DNA of 45,773 bases from an uncultured Olsenella sp. (lineage in GTDB: Bacteria; Actinomycetota; Coriobacteriia; Coriobacteriales; Atopobiaceae). Within the stretch, counting starts at the first letter, position 1; the number at the start of each line of letters is the position of its first letter. The notes under the pieces are model-generated. The model did no database searches. It saw nothing but the letters and a program-made list of their open reading frames with translations, and was not told where the DNA came from. The stretch is from assembly GCA_900540955.1 (NCBI GenBank), contig UQIF01000018.1:1-45773 (forward strand), written 5' to 3'. Below are positions 14,798 to 23,950 of the stretch, one piece after another. Position numbers and translations under genes: made by a program.

Positions 14798-16669
14798 GTG
14801 AGGCTCTACGAGGAGGACGGCCGGCTGTTGCTTGACCCGGAGGGGCTGGGCCTCGACCGCGTGACGCGCAGCCCGCGCTACAAGATGCGCTGCCGCGGCC
14901 TCGTCGCCGCGAAGGAGAACGGCCGCCTGGTGCTCATCATGCCCGAGAGCCATGCCGGCTTTGCCCAGGTCGTCGACAGGTTCGACGGCCTCGCGCAGAA
15001 GCTCGGCTGCGAGCTTTCGGTGGATAGTGAGCTCGAGCAGCGCTTTCTCGCCCTGAAGGAGCTCGCCGAGCAGCACTACCGCCTGGGCAACGAGATCAAG
15101 CGCGGCGACGCCAAGTTCGACAATAAGCTGGCCGAGTTCAGGGCCGTGGTGGACGACGCCATGGAGCGTAAGCTCGTGGACCGCCAGGTACGCGACGCGT
15201 TCTTCCTCGCCTCGATGGCGCGCGCCGGGAACTTCTCGGTCCCCGGCTCCGGCAAGACCGCCACGGTGCTCGGCGCGTTCGCGTTTTTGGCCGAGCGCGG
15301 GCTCGTGGATCGTCTCATGGTCGTGTGCCCAAAGAACGCCTTCGATTCCTGGCGCACCGAGTGGCGGGTCTGCTTCGGCAAAAAGCGTCCGCTGTCGTGC
15401 TTCTCTACGCAGGACGCCGCCTACGCGGGCCACGGCCGCGCCGATAAGCAGCGCTATATCCGCACGGGCATCGGAGGGGCAAACCTTATCCTCGTCAACT
15501 ATGAGGCGTCGATCAACGTGGCGGACGACTTGGCCAAGGTCGCCGCGGACCGCACGCTGCTCGTCTTCGACGAGGTGCACCGCGTCAAGGCGATCAAGGG
15601 CAAGCAGGCCAAGGCCGCGCTTACCATCAGCGAGGACTCGAGCTACACCTACGCCCTCACGGGAACGCCGCTGCCGAACACCTACCTCGACCTCTACAAC
15701 TTCCTGCACATCCTCTACCCGCACGAGTACGACAACTTCTTTGGCTTCAAGACAAGCGAGCTCAAGAACGCGAGCGAGGGCAAGCAGATCGAGGTCAACG
15801 AGAAGATCCAGCCGTTCTTCTGCCGCACGACCAAAGACGACCTTGGTGTGCCCAAGGCGGAGCCCGACGAGCTGCTGCGCGTCAACTCCGACGTGCGCGA
15901 CGACCAGCTCGTCGGCGTGCTCAAGAGCCACTATAGGAACAACAAGCTCACGCTTATGCTGCGCCTCCTGCAGATGGAGAACGACCCCGTCGACCTGCTG
16001 AGCGTGCTCGACCCCGACGACTACCAATGGATCCTGGAGGAGGACGGGGAAACCGGGGAGGTCGACGTCGTCGACTACTCCGACAAGATCGTGGACATGA
16101 TCAACTCCCTCGGCGTCTCAAAGAAGCGCGCCTGCTGCGTGCACTTGATCCACGATCTCGTGCGCGGGGGTAGGCCGGTCATCGTGTGGTGCATTTTCCG
16201 AAAGAGCATGGAGGACCTGAAGCGCGACCTCAAGGCCAACGGCGTCGAGGCCCGCATGATCTACGGCGACGTGGTGCTCGACGACCGTACGGAGATCCTC
16301 GACGACTTCCGCGCCGGCAAGTTCCCGGTGCTCATCACCAACCCGCACACGCTGGCCGAGTCCGTCTCGCTGCACTCCGTGTGCCACGACGCCGTTTACT
16401 ACGAGTACAGCTTCAGCCTGGTGCACCTCCTTCAGTCCAAGGACCGCATCCACCGCCTGGGCCTGCCGCAGGACCAGCAGACCCGTTACTACTTCATGTG
16501 GGAGGAGTACGGCGGCCAGAAGACCTGGTCACTCGACATGGAGATCTACCAGCGCCTTCGCAAAAAAGAGGGCACTATGCTGGCCGCCATCGACGCGGAC
16601 ATGATCGAGACGCAGCCCACGACCGAGGAGGACCTCGAAGCCATCTTCGCGGGCCTCTTTGACGAGTAG
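14798..16669 (+). CDS. SNF2-type (superfamily 2) helicase, BrxHII-like
   Basis: A 623-aa protein from a GTG that directly abuts the previous stop codon. An N-terminal helical region of about 140 residues is followed by motif I PGSGKT (149-154), motif II DEVH (258-261), the SNF2-like TGTPLPNTYLDLYNFLHILY, and a C-terminal helicase domain whose motif VI reads KDRIHRLGLPQ. These are the features of SNF2/Rad54-like DNA translocases. Some BREX types contain a SNF2-family helicase called BrxHII, in systems that lack the Lon-like BrxL; that matches this locus, although the exact orthology was not tested. It would act on DNA using ATP. The next gene, pglZ, starts nine bases after its stop. Confidence 0.88.
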   Translation: MRLYEEDGRLLLDPEGLGLDRVTRSPRYKMRCRGLVAAKENGRLVLIMPESHAGFAQVVDRFDGLAQKLGCELSVDSELEQRFLALKELAEQHYRLGNEIKRGDAKFDNKLAEFRAVVDDAMERKLVDRQVRDAFFLASMARAGNFSVPGSGKTATVLGAFAFLAERGLVDRLMVVCPKNAFDSWRTEWRVCFGKKRPLSCFSTQDAAYAGHGRADKQRYIRTGIGGANLILVNYEASINVADDLAKVAADRTLLVFDEVHRVKAIKGKQAKAALTISEDSSYTYALTGTPLPNTYLDLYNFLHILYPHEYDNFFGFKTSELKNASEGKQIEVNEKIQPFFCRTTKDDLGVPKAEPDELLRVNSDVRDDQLVGVLKSHYRNNKLTLMLRLLQMENDPVDLLSVLDPDDYQWILEEDGETGEVDVVDYSDKIVDMINSLGVSKKRACCVHLIHDLVRGGRPVIVWCIFRKSMEDLKRDLKANGVEARMIYGDVVLDDRTEILDDFRAGKFPVLITNPHTLAESVSLHSVCHDAVYYEYSFSLVHLLQSKDRIHRLGLPQDQQTRYYFMWEEYGGQKTWSLDMEIYQRLRKKEGTMLAAIDADMIETQPTTEEDLEAIFAGLFDE

Positions 16670-16678
16670 GCCGAGGCG

Positions 16679-19213
16679 ATGGGCGAGCAGGAGATCATAG
16701 AGCGGCTCATGGCGCTGTTCGAGGCTATGGGCGAGTGCGGGGGAGTCGTCTGCTGGCGCGATGCCGCAGGGGAGTTCTCCGAGCTCGTCTGCGGCCTCGA
16801 GCTTGCGGGCATCGCCGTGCTCCGGGAGGTCCCGGGCGGGCTCTTTGCCCTCAAGCGGCAGATCAACGAGGCACTCCCAGGCTCGCGGGTCCTGTTGTAC
16901 CGCGCAGGCGAGCAGGCGGCGTCCGTCGACTGGCTCCAGGACGTCGATGTGCTCGCCGTGCCGTTTTCGGCAGATCGCGCCTCGGGGCTCCTGAGCGAGC
17001 TCGGCGCCGACGACACGCCACAGATGCGCGAAGCGCTGGATGTGTGCGGCAAGTACCTCGCAAGGCGCGGGGCCATCGGACGCGTGGCGGCGCTGAGGGC
17101 GGGGTTTGGCGAGGCCGCCGAGCTCGTCCTGGCCGTTATGGCCGCGGCGCTCGGGGCGCGCTCCTGCGAGGCGTCCGAGGTCGTCGCCGCGTGGCTCAAG
17201 GGCGGCGATGCCGCGCGAAAGAAGCTCCGCACGGCCGGCCTCGAGGACGCCTTCGCGGCGCTCGCGCAGGAACGCTGCGGCTGCGGCGACACTGGGCGGC
17301 TCGGGGGCCACGTCCTGGCGTCGGCACTCGCCGCGTCGCTTCCCGCCGGCGCCGCCGTCGCGGGGCTGACCGTGGCCGCCGAGGGGGTTCAGCAGCGCCT
17401 TTGCCGAGAGGTCTTCCGAACCTGGCTTGCGCAGGACTCAGAGGGGCTCCTAGAGTTCGCAAGGCGGGCGGAGCGCGAGCTCGGCGTTGCTGACGCGATC
17501 TCCTCCGTGCCTACAGACGACCTGCTCTGGTGCGAGGTGTTCCCCTGCGCCGATGCCGCGCTGCTCAAGGCGTGCTTCCGTGAGCTCGCCTCGATCTCGT
17601 GCAAGCCCGACGAGCTGCTCGGACTTGCCCGCGTCCGCCGTGGCCTTGCCTGGGCGCCCGAGTTCTCCGCCTGTTGGCGCGGCGTCGAGGCCGCGGCGCG
17701 GATGCGCCAATTCCAGCTCGAGCACTTCTCTGGCGCCGCCGCGACCACCGCGAAGGACATCTGGGACGAGTACACGGCCGTGTGGCGCTACGTAGACACC
17801 CTCTATCGCGAGTTCCAGCTCGCGCTCGACGAGGTAGTGGCAAATCCGCTCTATGGGCTGGACGACGACTTTCGCGGTGCCGCGGACTTCATCGAGGGGC
17901 TTTACAAGGAATGGTTCCTGCGCGGGCAGAACATCCGCTGGTGCAACGCCATCGAGGACGACCTTGCAAACAAAGGAGAGGTCAAGGGCTTGCCGCGCCA
18001 GGTCGATTTCTTCCCCGCCGAGGTCGAGGGCTCCGCGAACCGCTGCCGCCGCGCCTGGGTGATCGTCTCCGACGCCCTGCGCTACGAGGTCGCTGCCGTG
18101 CTCGCCCAAAACCTGGAAAGGAGCACGAAGGGCACGGCCGAGCTGACCGGCGTCCAAGGTGCCCTGCCCACAAAGACCAAGGTGGGCATGCCCGCGCTGC
18201 TGCCCCACGGCGTTTTCGAGGCGGTGCGCGGCCCCAAGGGAGGCTTCGCCGCCCACGTTGACGGGGCAGAGGCCGCGTCGACCGATGCGCGCCAGAACGC
18301 GCTCAGGCGCTTCTCGGCGGGCGCCGTCGCCGTGCGCTTCGACGACTTCCTCCATAAGAACGACCGTGAGGGCCGCAAGCAGCTCGTGGCCGATGCGGAG
18401 GTCGTCTACATCTACCACAACACCATCGATGCCCTGGGCGACGACCCCCAGACCGAGCGGAAGGTGTTCCAGGCCTGCGGCGACGCTGTCGAGGAGATCT
18501 CCTCGCTGGTCAAGCTGCTCGTTAAGGAGTTCCGCGCGGCCGAGGTGCTGATCACGGCCGACCACGGCTTCCTGTACACCGCGAAGCCCCTGGACGAAAG
18601 CGAGCATGCCGCCGCGGCGGACGTGGCCGGCAAGGTCGTGGAGGCGTCCAGGCGCTACGTCGTGACGCGTCCCGGTGCCGAATCCAGCGTGCTTCTTCGC
18701 GCGAAGCTTCCCGGGAAGGAAGGCTTGGAGGCCTTCTTTCCGCGTGAGTGCGTGCGCCTGCGGATGCCCGGGGCGGGGGAGAACTACGTCCACGGCGGCA
18801 TCAGCCTGCAGGAGATGTGCGTGCCGGTGGTCCGCTTCTGCAACCATCGGGCGGGAAGCCGAGGGTTTGTGGCGACGGCCGACGCGACGCTTGGCGCCGT
18901 CGCGGTGCCGAGCGCCGTGGCTAACCCCAGCTTTACCGTGGACCTGCTGCAAAACGAGGCCGTGACCGGCAAGGTGCTTCCCGCGGAGTACGAAATCTAT
19001 GTCGAGGATGCGAGCGGGCGGGCGGTCTCCGGGCGCTCCCGCGTATACGCCGACATCGATTCCGCCGATGCCTCGAAGCGCGTGGTTAAGGCCCGCGTCG
19101 ACCTGCTGACCAGCGTCTCATTCAATGCTCTGGAGACGTACTTCCTGATGGCGAAAAACGTCCGGACCGGCGACGTTGACACCCTCGGTGAGCTTCACAT
19201 TCACTTGGCATAG
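16679..19213 (+). CDS. pglZ: BREX protein PglZ, alkaline-phosphatase-fold
   Basis: An 844-aa protein of normal PglZ length. The N-terminal domain (about 1-110) is the one shared with the gene at 12341. The phosphatase-like core shows VIVSDALRYEVA with D465 and ITADHGFLYT with D628-H629, expected metal-binding residues of the alkaline phosphatase superfamily. A C-terminal beta-rich domain follows. PglZ is, with BrxC and PglX, essential for BREX; a metal-dependent nuclease activity has been reported for the family. It is the last recognisable core gene. No brxL follows within the window, and the next gene starts 115 bases later with its own ribosome binding site. Confidence 0.94.
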   Translation: MGEQEIIERLMALFEAMGECGGVVCWRDAAGEFSELVCGLELAGIAVLREVPGGLFALKRQINEALPGSRVLLYRAGEQAASVDWLQDVDVLAVPFSADRASGLLSELGADDTPQMREALDVCGKYLARRGAIGRVAALRAGFGEAAELVLAVMAAALGARSCEASEVVAAWLKGGDAARKKLRTAGLEDAFAALAQERCGCGDTGRLGGHVLASALAASLPAGAAVAGLTVAAEGVQQRLCREVFRTWLAQDSEGLLEFARRAERELGVADAISSVPTDDLLWCEVFPCADAALLKACFRELASISCKPDELLGLARVRRGLAWAPEFSACWRGVEAAARMRQFQLEHFSGAAATTAKDIWDEYTAVWRYVDTLYREFQLALDEVVANPLYGLDDDFRGAADFIEGLYKEWFLRGQNIRWCNAIEDDLANKGEVKGLPRQVDFFPAEVEGSANRCRRAWVIVSDALRYEVAAVLAQNLERSTKGTAELTGVQGALPTKTKVGMPALLPHGVFEAVRGPKGGFAAHVDGAEAASTDARQNALRRFSAGAVAVRFDDFLHKNDREGRKQLVADAEVVYIYHNTIDALGDDPQTERKVFQACGDAVEEISSLVKLLVKEFRAAEVLITADHGFLYTAKPLDESEHAAAADVAGKVVEASRRYVVTRPGAESSVLLRAKLPGKEGLEAFFPRECVRLRMPGAGENYVHGGISLQEMCVPVVRFCNHRAGSRGFVATADATLGAVAVPSAVANPSFTVDLLQNEAVTGKVLPAEYEIYVEDASGRAVSGRSRVYADIDSADASKRVVKARVDLLTSVSFNALETYFLMAKNVRTGDVDTLGELHIHLA

Positions 19214-19328
19214 CTGTCCGGGAGTACCCTTTTACAGGCACGAACAACCCGCTGGCGTTCGGGCCGCGGATGCGGCGGCTGGACCTCGATAGTATGTGCA
19301 TAGGGTCAAACTTCCTTTGGAGGCAACC

Positions 19329-22300
19329 ATGGATTACGCGCCGGCCATGCCCGAGCTCACCGACGAGCGCCGCAAGAGGCTCGTCAAGTGGTACCAGAAC
19401 TACGTCAATAAGGCCGTCGCTGCGTTTGAGGGGTGGTACCCGAGCAAGGTTTTCGACTTGATCGAGGCCCGCCATGCGCATGACTCGTTTGTTAAGGAGT
19501 TGACGGGGGTCGCACGGGAGATCGGGTACGAGCACTGGTCGCGGCTGGCGATCGCGTATGGTTTCGACCCCGGCGTGGGCGATATCGAGGTCAAGAGAAT
19601 TGACATCGAGTCCAACGCCGACAGCATCGCGGCAAGGACGTGGGAAAAATTCGTCGAGAACGCCATGCCCTCCGTCGACCAGCTGTATCCCGATCGCGTC
19701 GTCGTCAATTACCGCAGCGAACACGGGAACTCCTGCAAGAAGATCACTTCTTATGCAAAGAAGCTCGGCTACCCGACTTGGGGGGACCTGCTGCTTGTGG
19801 CGGGTTATGACGTGAGGGATTCGTTCAGGTCGCGCAATGGCACCGTGAGCGATGAAGAGTATGAGCGACTGTTTGACGAGCTCGCGAGGCAATACAAGCA
19901 GCGTCCGGCAAGGACCGCTAAGCAGGTGCTCGAAGAAAACGACTGCCCCGAGCTGCGCGTTCTTTTTAGCGGCTCCTACTGCCGAAATCGCTTCGGCGTC
20001 TCCGTCACCCAGTTGCTTGAGCAGAAGGGAATTCTTGATAAAGAGCGCATCGGCTGCACTGACGAAGAGCTCATCGATGCGGTTGAACAACTTAAGGATA
20101 AATACGCCGCGAGCGACAATAGGCCCGGTGGCATAACGCAGCTGATCTCGGAGAACAGAGAACTGGCTCGTGCCGTTAAGCAGCTGAATGTCGACAATGG
20201 GGTGGCACAAAGACTCCTCGGCACCGATTTCGCTAGCTATTTGATAGCGAACGGGGTTCTAAGGAAGAAAGAGATTTCTTCAAAAAAGACTGGCATCGGC
20301 GCTGAGGGGTGCGCGGCCATTATCGAGGGGCTTAAGGCGAAGTACGCGCATGCCCCTCGCCTGGCGAAGTTAAAGGACCTTAAAGAGGACAACGAAGACT
20401 ATCTCCTGCATGCCACTGAGGTTAATAAATGGATTAAGGTAACGACTGGCCAGAATCCCGTCGGGTTCTTTACCGACCAGCAGCTTCTTAGTCCCGTTAG
20501 CCGGCCTGATTCGTTGCCGCGTCCTGCCGACGAAGAGATTCAGGCTTTCTACGACAAGATCGGCCTTAAGGAGGTCCTTGACGCCGCCGGGGAACTGCCC
20601 GGCGATAAAGTCGTGCGTTTCCAGTCCGAAGTTGTCGGAAATGAGCGATATGACAACGCAAAGAACTACGAGATGCTGCGTCTTGGTGACTACATCACCT
20701 TCGAGCTCCTTGGAGGAGTGTATGCAAAAGGCGTATTTTGCGGTCACGAACTTGGCACCATGAGGGGAAACGATCTCCAGAAATGGGGCATTGCCGACAA
20801 ACTTAGGGCCATTGAGAGCGGAGAAATTGTTGGCGACCGCATTTATGCGAAGGTCGTCAATATTGCCGGCAAGCAAAAGATGCCGAGCGCCGTGGTTGAT
20901 GTTATCTACGTCAAGAGCTTCGAGAAATTAAACATCGTCAACGATGTCCTTCTTTCCCGGGACGGCAAGAAGGCGCTGCGCTACGACGGCGCTGGCGATA
21001 AGCTGGACATTCCCGAGGGGGTTGAGGTTATCCCGCCCTTTGCTTTTCACAAGCTGTGTGTTTCTAAAGTCAAGTTCCCCAATACGCTCAGGGAGATTGG
21101 TGCGCACGCTTTCCGTCTTTGTGCATGCAGGGATTATCGAATCCCGGCTAGCGTCGAGAAGATCGGCGACGGCGCTTTTTCGTATTGCTCAAAGCTCGAG
21201 CTTCGGAGAAATCCTAATTCGCTTGGGCTCACTCCATGCGGGCCCGTTCATGTCGAGGCCGCGCCCGGAAATGAACGCTACTACTCCGTTGAAGGGTCGC
21301 TTATTGAGCGAAACGGTGATCAAAGAAGGCTTGTCTCGCTGTGCTATAAGGGCGTTTCGGAGCGTGCATATTATAATGGGCGTTATCCAAAACTGGTTGT
21401 CCCCGACGGCGTTACCGCGATTGCGCCTTATTGCGTTTCTGACGCAGGCGAGTATTCCTACTATCTTATATTGCCCGGGTCGCTCAGGACTATAGAGGAG
21501 TCGGCATTCGAAGAGAACAGCGGTTATGGCTACTATGCTTCCGAGGTTAGTCTTTTATCGATCGACTTCCCTGCGTGGCCTATCGATGTCTCTCCGCTCG
21601 ATAAGGTGGAAGGCCTGCGAGATCTGAAGGAATTCCGTGACTTAGACGTGACGTTTACCGTCAAAAAGCCTCAGCATGAGGCCGATGGCCATACGTCATG
21701 CGACGCTGCCGCCTCTTGCTCATGTGCCCCGATGTCCGCGCCGGCGATTGCGCACGCTTATTGCGAAGCTCGCGTTGCCGCCGGACTGGAAGCCTGGCCG
21801 CCGATATCTCCCGAGTCCGGGAACTACCATGAGGAAAAGGACGACCTTCTTTTTGTGGAGTTCAGCGGCGAGGTTCGCGACTGGTCTCGGGCGGCTGTGC
21901 GGGCCGGGGAGTTCTCCGAAGTCCAGGCGCCCGGCTTCGGCAGTGGCATTACTCTGAAGTCCAACGACGGCGCCTCAGGCGGATCGATGGGTTTGGACTC
22001 CGGAGCCCTTGCGTATATGGGAGACTGCCTCGTTGGCAGGGTGTTCTACAAGACAAGCGGGAATCCGTTCCAGTCCCACCCGGCCTTCGAAGTGGCGAAA
22101 AAGAAAGAAGTGCCGCTCAACGATGACGTCGCGGCCTTCTCCTTTACCGATCCAAAGACGGGCAAGACGATTGACTACTACTTCTGCTTCGGCTCCGAGG
22201 ACTCCGAGGATGAGCTCATCTTTCTTGCGGAAAAGGCGAGCGATTCACGGCCGCTCGAGCCTTCTGGGGATCTGCCTTTGGAGTTTGAGCTGGCCAGGGA

Positions 22301-22517
22301 GTTCGCGGAAGCCGAGGGGCGGGGAGCGGACTTCTGTGCTGAGCCTGAGGAGCGTCCCGCGCTCGGCGAAGTCGTCCGTGATTTCCGGAAGCTGGGCGGT
22401 ATCGGCGTGCCCTTTGCGGTGTATTCCGACCGCCGCGATCCGGGCGACATCGAAGACGGCGGTGTGGCCGAGGTCAAGATTCGTATGGCGTTCGATCTGA
22501 AGAGGGCTCTGGCTTGA
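19329..22517 (+). CDS. Large repeat protein with N-terminal helical repeats and BspA-like leucine-rich repeats
   Basis: A 1,062-aa protein; the ATG at 19329 follows GGAGG and was chosen over an upstream ATG without a binding site. Residues 1 to about 400 contain five or six units of about 60-65 residues, each ending in an LL/LI ... GY/GV/GI pattern (SRLAIAYGF, GDLLLVAGYDV, TQLLEQKGIL, ASYLIANGVL). A linker region follows, then LRR_5-type leucine-rich repeats from about 555 to 770 (IPEGVEVIPPFAFHKLCVSK, IPASVEKIGDGAFSYC). A Cys-rich stretch, CDAAASCSC, is near residue 791, followed by a C-terminal domain of about 250 residues. There is no signal peptide, so it is probably cytosolic. GC is lower than in the BREX genes. 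It overlaps the radical SAM gene by four bases. The function is unknown; sensing or binding of another protein is plausible. Confidence 0.78.
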   Translation: MDYAPAMPELTDERRKRLVKWYQNYVNKAVAAFEGWYPSKVFDLIEARHAHDSFVKELTGVAREIGYEHWSRLAIAYGFDPGVGDIEVKRIDIESNADSIAARTWEKFVENAMPSVDQLYPDRVVVNYRSEHGNSCKKITSYAKKLGYPTWGDLLLVAGYDVRDSFRSRNGTVSDEEYERLFDELARQYKQRPARTAKQVLEENDCPELRVLFSGSYCRNRFGVSVTQLLEQKGILDKERIGCTDEELIDAVEQLKDKYAASDNRPGGITQLISENRELARAVKQLNVDNGVAQRLLGTDFASYLIANGVLRKKEISSKKTGIGAEGCAAIIEGLKAKYAHAPRLAKLKDLKEDNEDYLLHATEVNKWIKVTTGQNPVGFFTDQQLLSPVSRPDSLPRPADEEIQAFYDKIGLKEVLDAAGELPGDKVVRFQSEVVGNERYDNAKNYEMLRLGDYITFELLGGVYAKGVFCGHELGTMRGNDLQKWGIADKLRAIESGEIVGDRIYAKVVNIAGKQKMPSAVVDVIYVKSFEKLNIVNDVLLSRDGKKALRYDGAGDKLDIPEGVEVIPPFAFHKLCVSKVKFPNTLREIGAHAFRLCACRDYRIPASVEKIGDGAFSYCSKLELRRNPNSLGLTPCGPVHVEAAPGNERYYSVEGSLIERNGDQRRLVSLCYKGVSERAYYNGRYPKLVVPDGVTAIAPYCVSDAGEYSYYLILPGSLRTIEESAFEENSGYGYYASEVSLLSIDFPAWPIDVSPLDKVEGLRDLKEFRDLDVTFTVKKPQHEADGHTSCDAAASCSCAPMSAPAIAHAYCEARVAAGLEAWPPISPESGNYHEEKDDLLFVEFSGEVRDWSRAAVRAGEFSEVQAPGFGSGITLKSNDGASGGSMGLDSGALAYMGDCLVGRVFYKTSGNPFQSHPAFEVAKKKEVPLNDDVAAFSFTDPKTGKTIDYYFCFGSEDSEDELIFLAEKASDSRPLEPSGDLPLEFELAREFAEAEGRGADFCAEPEERPALGEVVRDFRKLGGIGVPFAVYSDRRDPGDIEDGGVAEVKIRMAFDLKRALA

Positions 22518-23602
22518 AGCGGTTGTTCGTAGATAGGCGGTGCAGGTTCGCGTCCGTGTTCGACTCGGAGACGGGCGCCTACTTGCGCACCGGGGTGCTG
22601 GACGGCTCGGGCCGCGACACGGGCGTCGATCCCTTCATGGCGTCGTTTCCGCAGCTCATCGACGTGGGCGTGATGGGTCACTGCAAGCATGGGAAGACCG
22701 GCCTGTGCCTCAAGGCGGGTATCGGCTGCTATCAGAGCGGCTCTGTAGTGGAGCAGCCGAACATGCCGCTCGAGGACTTCCGCTGGATTGCCGAGCAGTG
22801 CCGAGGCAAGGTCATGCAGTTCGCGCTCGGAGGGCGAGGGGACCCCGATCAGCACGAGGACTTCGAAGGGCTTCTTTGCATCTCGCGCGAGAACGAGATC
22901 GTGCCGAACTTCACGACGTCCGGCTTCGGGATGACGGACGATATCGCGCGGCTTTGCAAGCGCTACTGCGGCGCCGTTGCCGTGAGCTGGTATCGGAACA
23001 GCTATACTCACTCCGCGATCGAGGCCCTTCTTTCCGCCGGGGTAAAGACCAACGTCCACTACGTGCTGGGCAATAACAGCATCGACGAGGCGATCCGGAG
23101 GCTGCGCGAGGACGATTTCCCGCAGGGCATCAACTCTGTGGTGTTTTTGCTGCACAAGCCCGCGGGCTTGGGCTCCGAGAAGAACGTGCTTCGGGTAGGC
23201 GACCCGCGCGTGGCCGAGTTCTTTGCGGAGTTCGATCGGGAACACCCGTTCAAGGTCGGTCTCGACAGCTGCACCGTTCCTGGGGTCATCAACTTCTGCA
23301 AGAACGTGGCGCCCGAGAGCCTGGACACCTGCGAGGGAGGGCGCTTCTCGTGCTACATAGGCCCTGACCTCGTCATGGTTCCCTGCAGCTTCGATCAAAA
23401 GCGCCACTATGAGGTGCAGCTGAGGCCGACGACGATTGCCGAGGCGTGGGGGAGTGAGGCGTTCAAGCGGTTCCGCGATCGCATGCGCAGGGCGTGCCCC
23501 GGCTGTCCTCGGCGCGAGGCGTGCCTCGGCGGTTGCCCTCTGATGCCCGAGGTTGTGCTGTGCGCCGACGAGCGCCGGGCGGTTGTCGACGGCGGCGCGT
23601 AG
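22514..23602 (+). CDS. Radical SAM/SPASM-like protein with atypical cysteine spacing
   Basis: A 362-aa protein starting at TTG (22514), overlapping the previous stop as TTGA; GAAGAGGG lies eight bases upstream, so translation is coupled. The N-terminal cysteines C57, C65 and C72 (GHCKHGKTGLCLKAGIGCYQ) have CX7CX6C spacing rather than the usual CX3CX2C of radical SAM enzymes. GGRGDPDQHEDFEG and the alternating strand-helix pattern fit the radical SAM barrel. The C-terminal part has a SPASM-like set of cysteines: CEGGRFSC, VPCSF, then CPGCPRREACLGGC and a final VLC. Such enzymes often modify peptides or proteins; the coupled repeat protein is the obvious candidate substrate or partner. A viperin-like role is not supported by the motif. 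The reaction is unknown. Confidence 0.75.
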   Translation: MKRLFVDRRCRFASVFDSETGAYLRTGVLDGSGRDTGVDPFMASFPQLIDVGVMGHCKHGKTGLCLKAGIGCYQSGSVVEQPNMPLEDFRWIAEQCRGKVMQFALGGRGDPDQHEDFEGLLCISRENEIVPNFTTSGFGMTDDIARLCKRYCGAVAVSWYRNSYTHSAIEALLSAGVKTNVHYVLGNNSIDEAIRRLREDDFPQGINSVVFLLHKPAGLGSEKNVLRVGDPRVAEFFAEFDREHPFKVGLDSCTVPGVINFCKNVAPESLDTCEGGRFSCYIGPDLVMVPCSFDQKRHYEVQLRPTTIAEAWGSEAFKRFRDRMRRACPGCPRREACLGGCPLMPEVVLCADERRAVVDGGA

Positions 23603-23640
23603 GCGCGCAGGTGGCGGGCCGCATTGCCACGTTCTGCGCG

Positions 23641-23844
23641 GGAAACCGGGAGCGTCGGTAAAACCACCGCCGTGCTGCGCCGGAATTGCCGACCGTCAGT
23701 ACTGACGCTCGCCCGTTCCCGCGCGGAACGTGGCAAGAAGGGTCTCTTTTCACCAGAATCCGGGACCGTCGGTACTGACGCTCCCAGATTCCCGCGCAGC
23801 CCAAAGGCTCATTTACCGACGCTCCCGGTTTCCCGTGCAGGTCG
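23641..23844. repeat. Palindromic extragenic repeat block, copy B
   Basis: Positions 23673-23844 are a gap-free counterpart of 1153-1324 in the same orientation, about 90% identical by eye, including an imperfect version of the 34-bp palindrome (23757-23790). A further related unit lies at 23641-23672. Together with the palindrome at 23881 it fills the 348-base gene-free gap after the radical SAM gene. The two blocks bracket 22.5 kb that contains the BREX locus. Confidence 0.75.
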
Positions 23845-23880
23845 CAATCCCTGCCGCTCGCGAATCGCACCGATAAAACC

Positions 23881-23924
23881 AGAGTCGTGACTATCATAGT
23901 CTAGACTATAATAGACACGACTCT
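23881..23924 (+). promoter_or_regulatory. 44-bp palindrome overlapping a TATAAT box
   Basis: The two 22-base halves match at 20 of 22 positions, with a perfect core ATAGTCTAGACTAT and outer arms AGAGTCGTG/CACGACTCT. A consensus -10 box TATAAT is at 23907-23912 inside the right half; the -35 is poor. It lies 26 bases before the ATPase start, so it is probably an operator, or a hairpin in the 5' leader. Confidence 0.6.
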
Positions 23925-23950
23925 ATTCTTGCACGACGTGAGGAGCGCCC

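Noticed and set aside
19329..22517. BrxL (Lon-like protease) as the last BREX gene
   Set aside because: No Walker A or Lon Ser/Lys dyad was seen; the protein consists of helical and leucine-rich repeats.
22514..23602. Prokaryotic viperin
   Set aside because: Cysteine spacing is CX7CX6C, not CX3CX2C, and the C-terminal part is SPASM-like.
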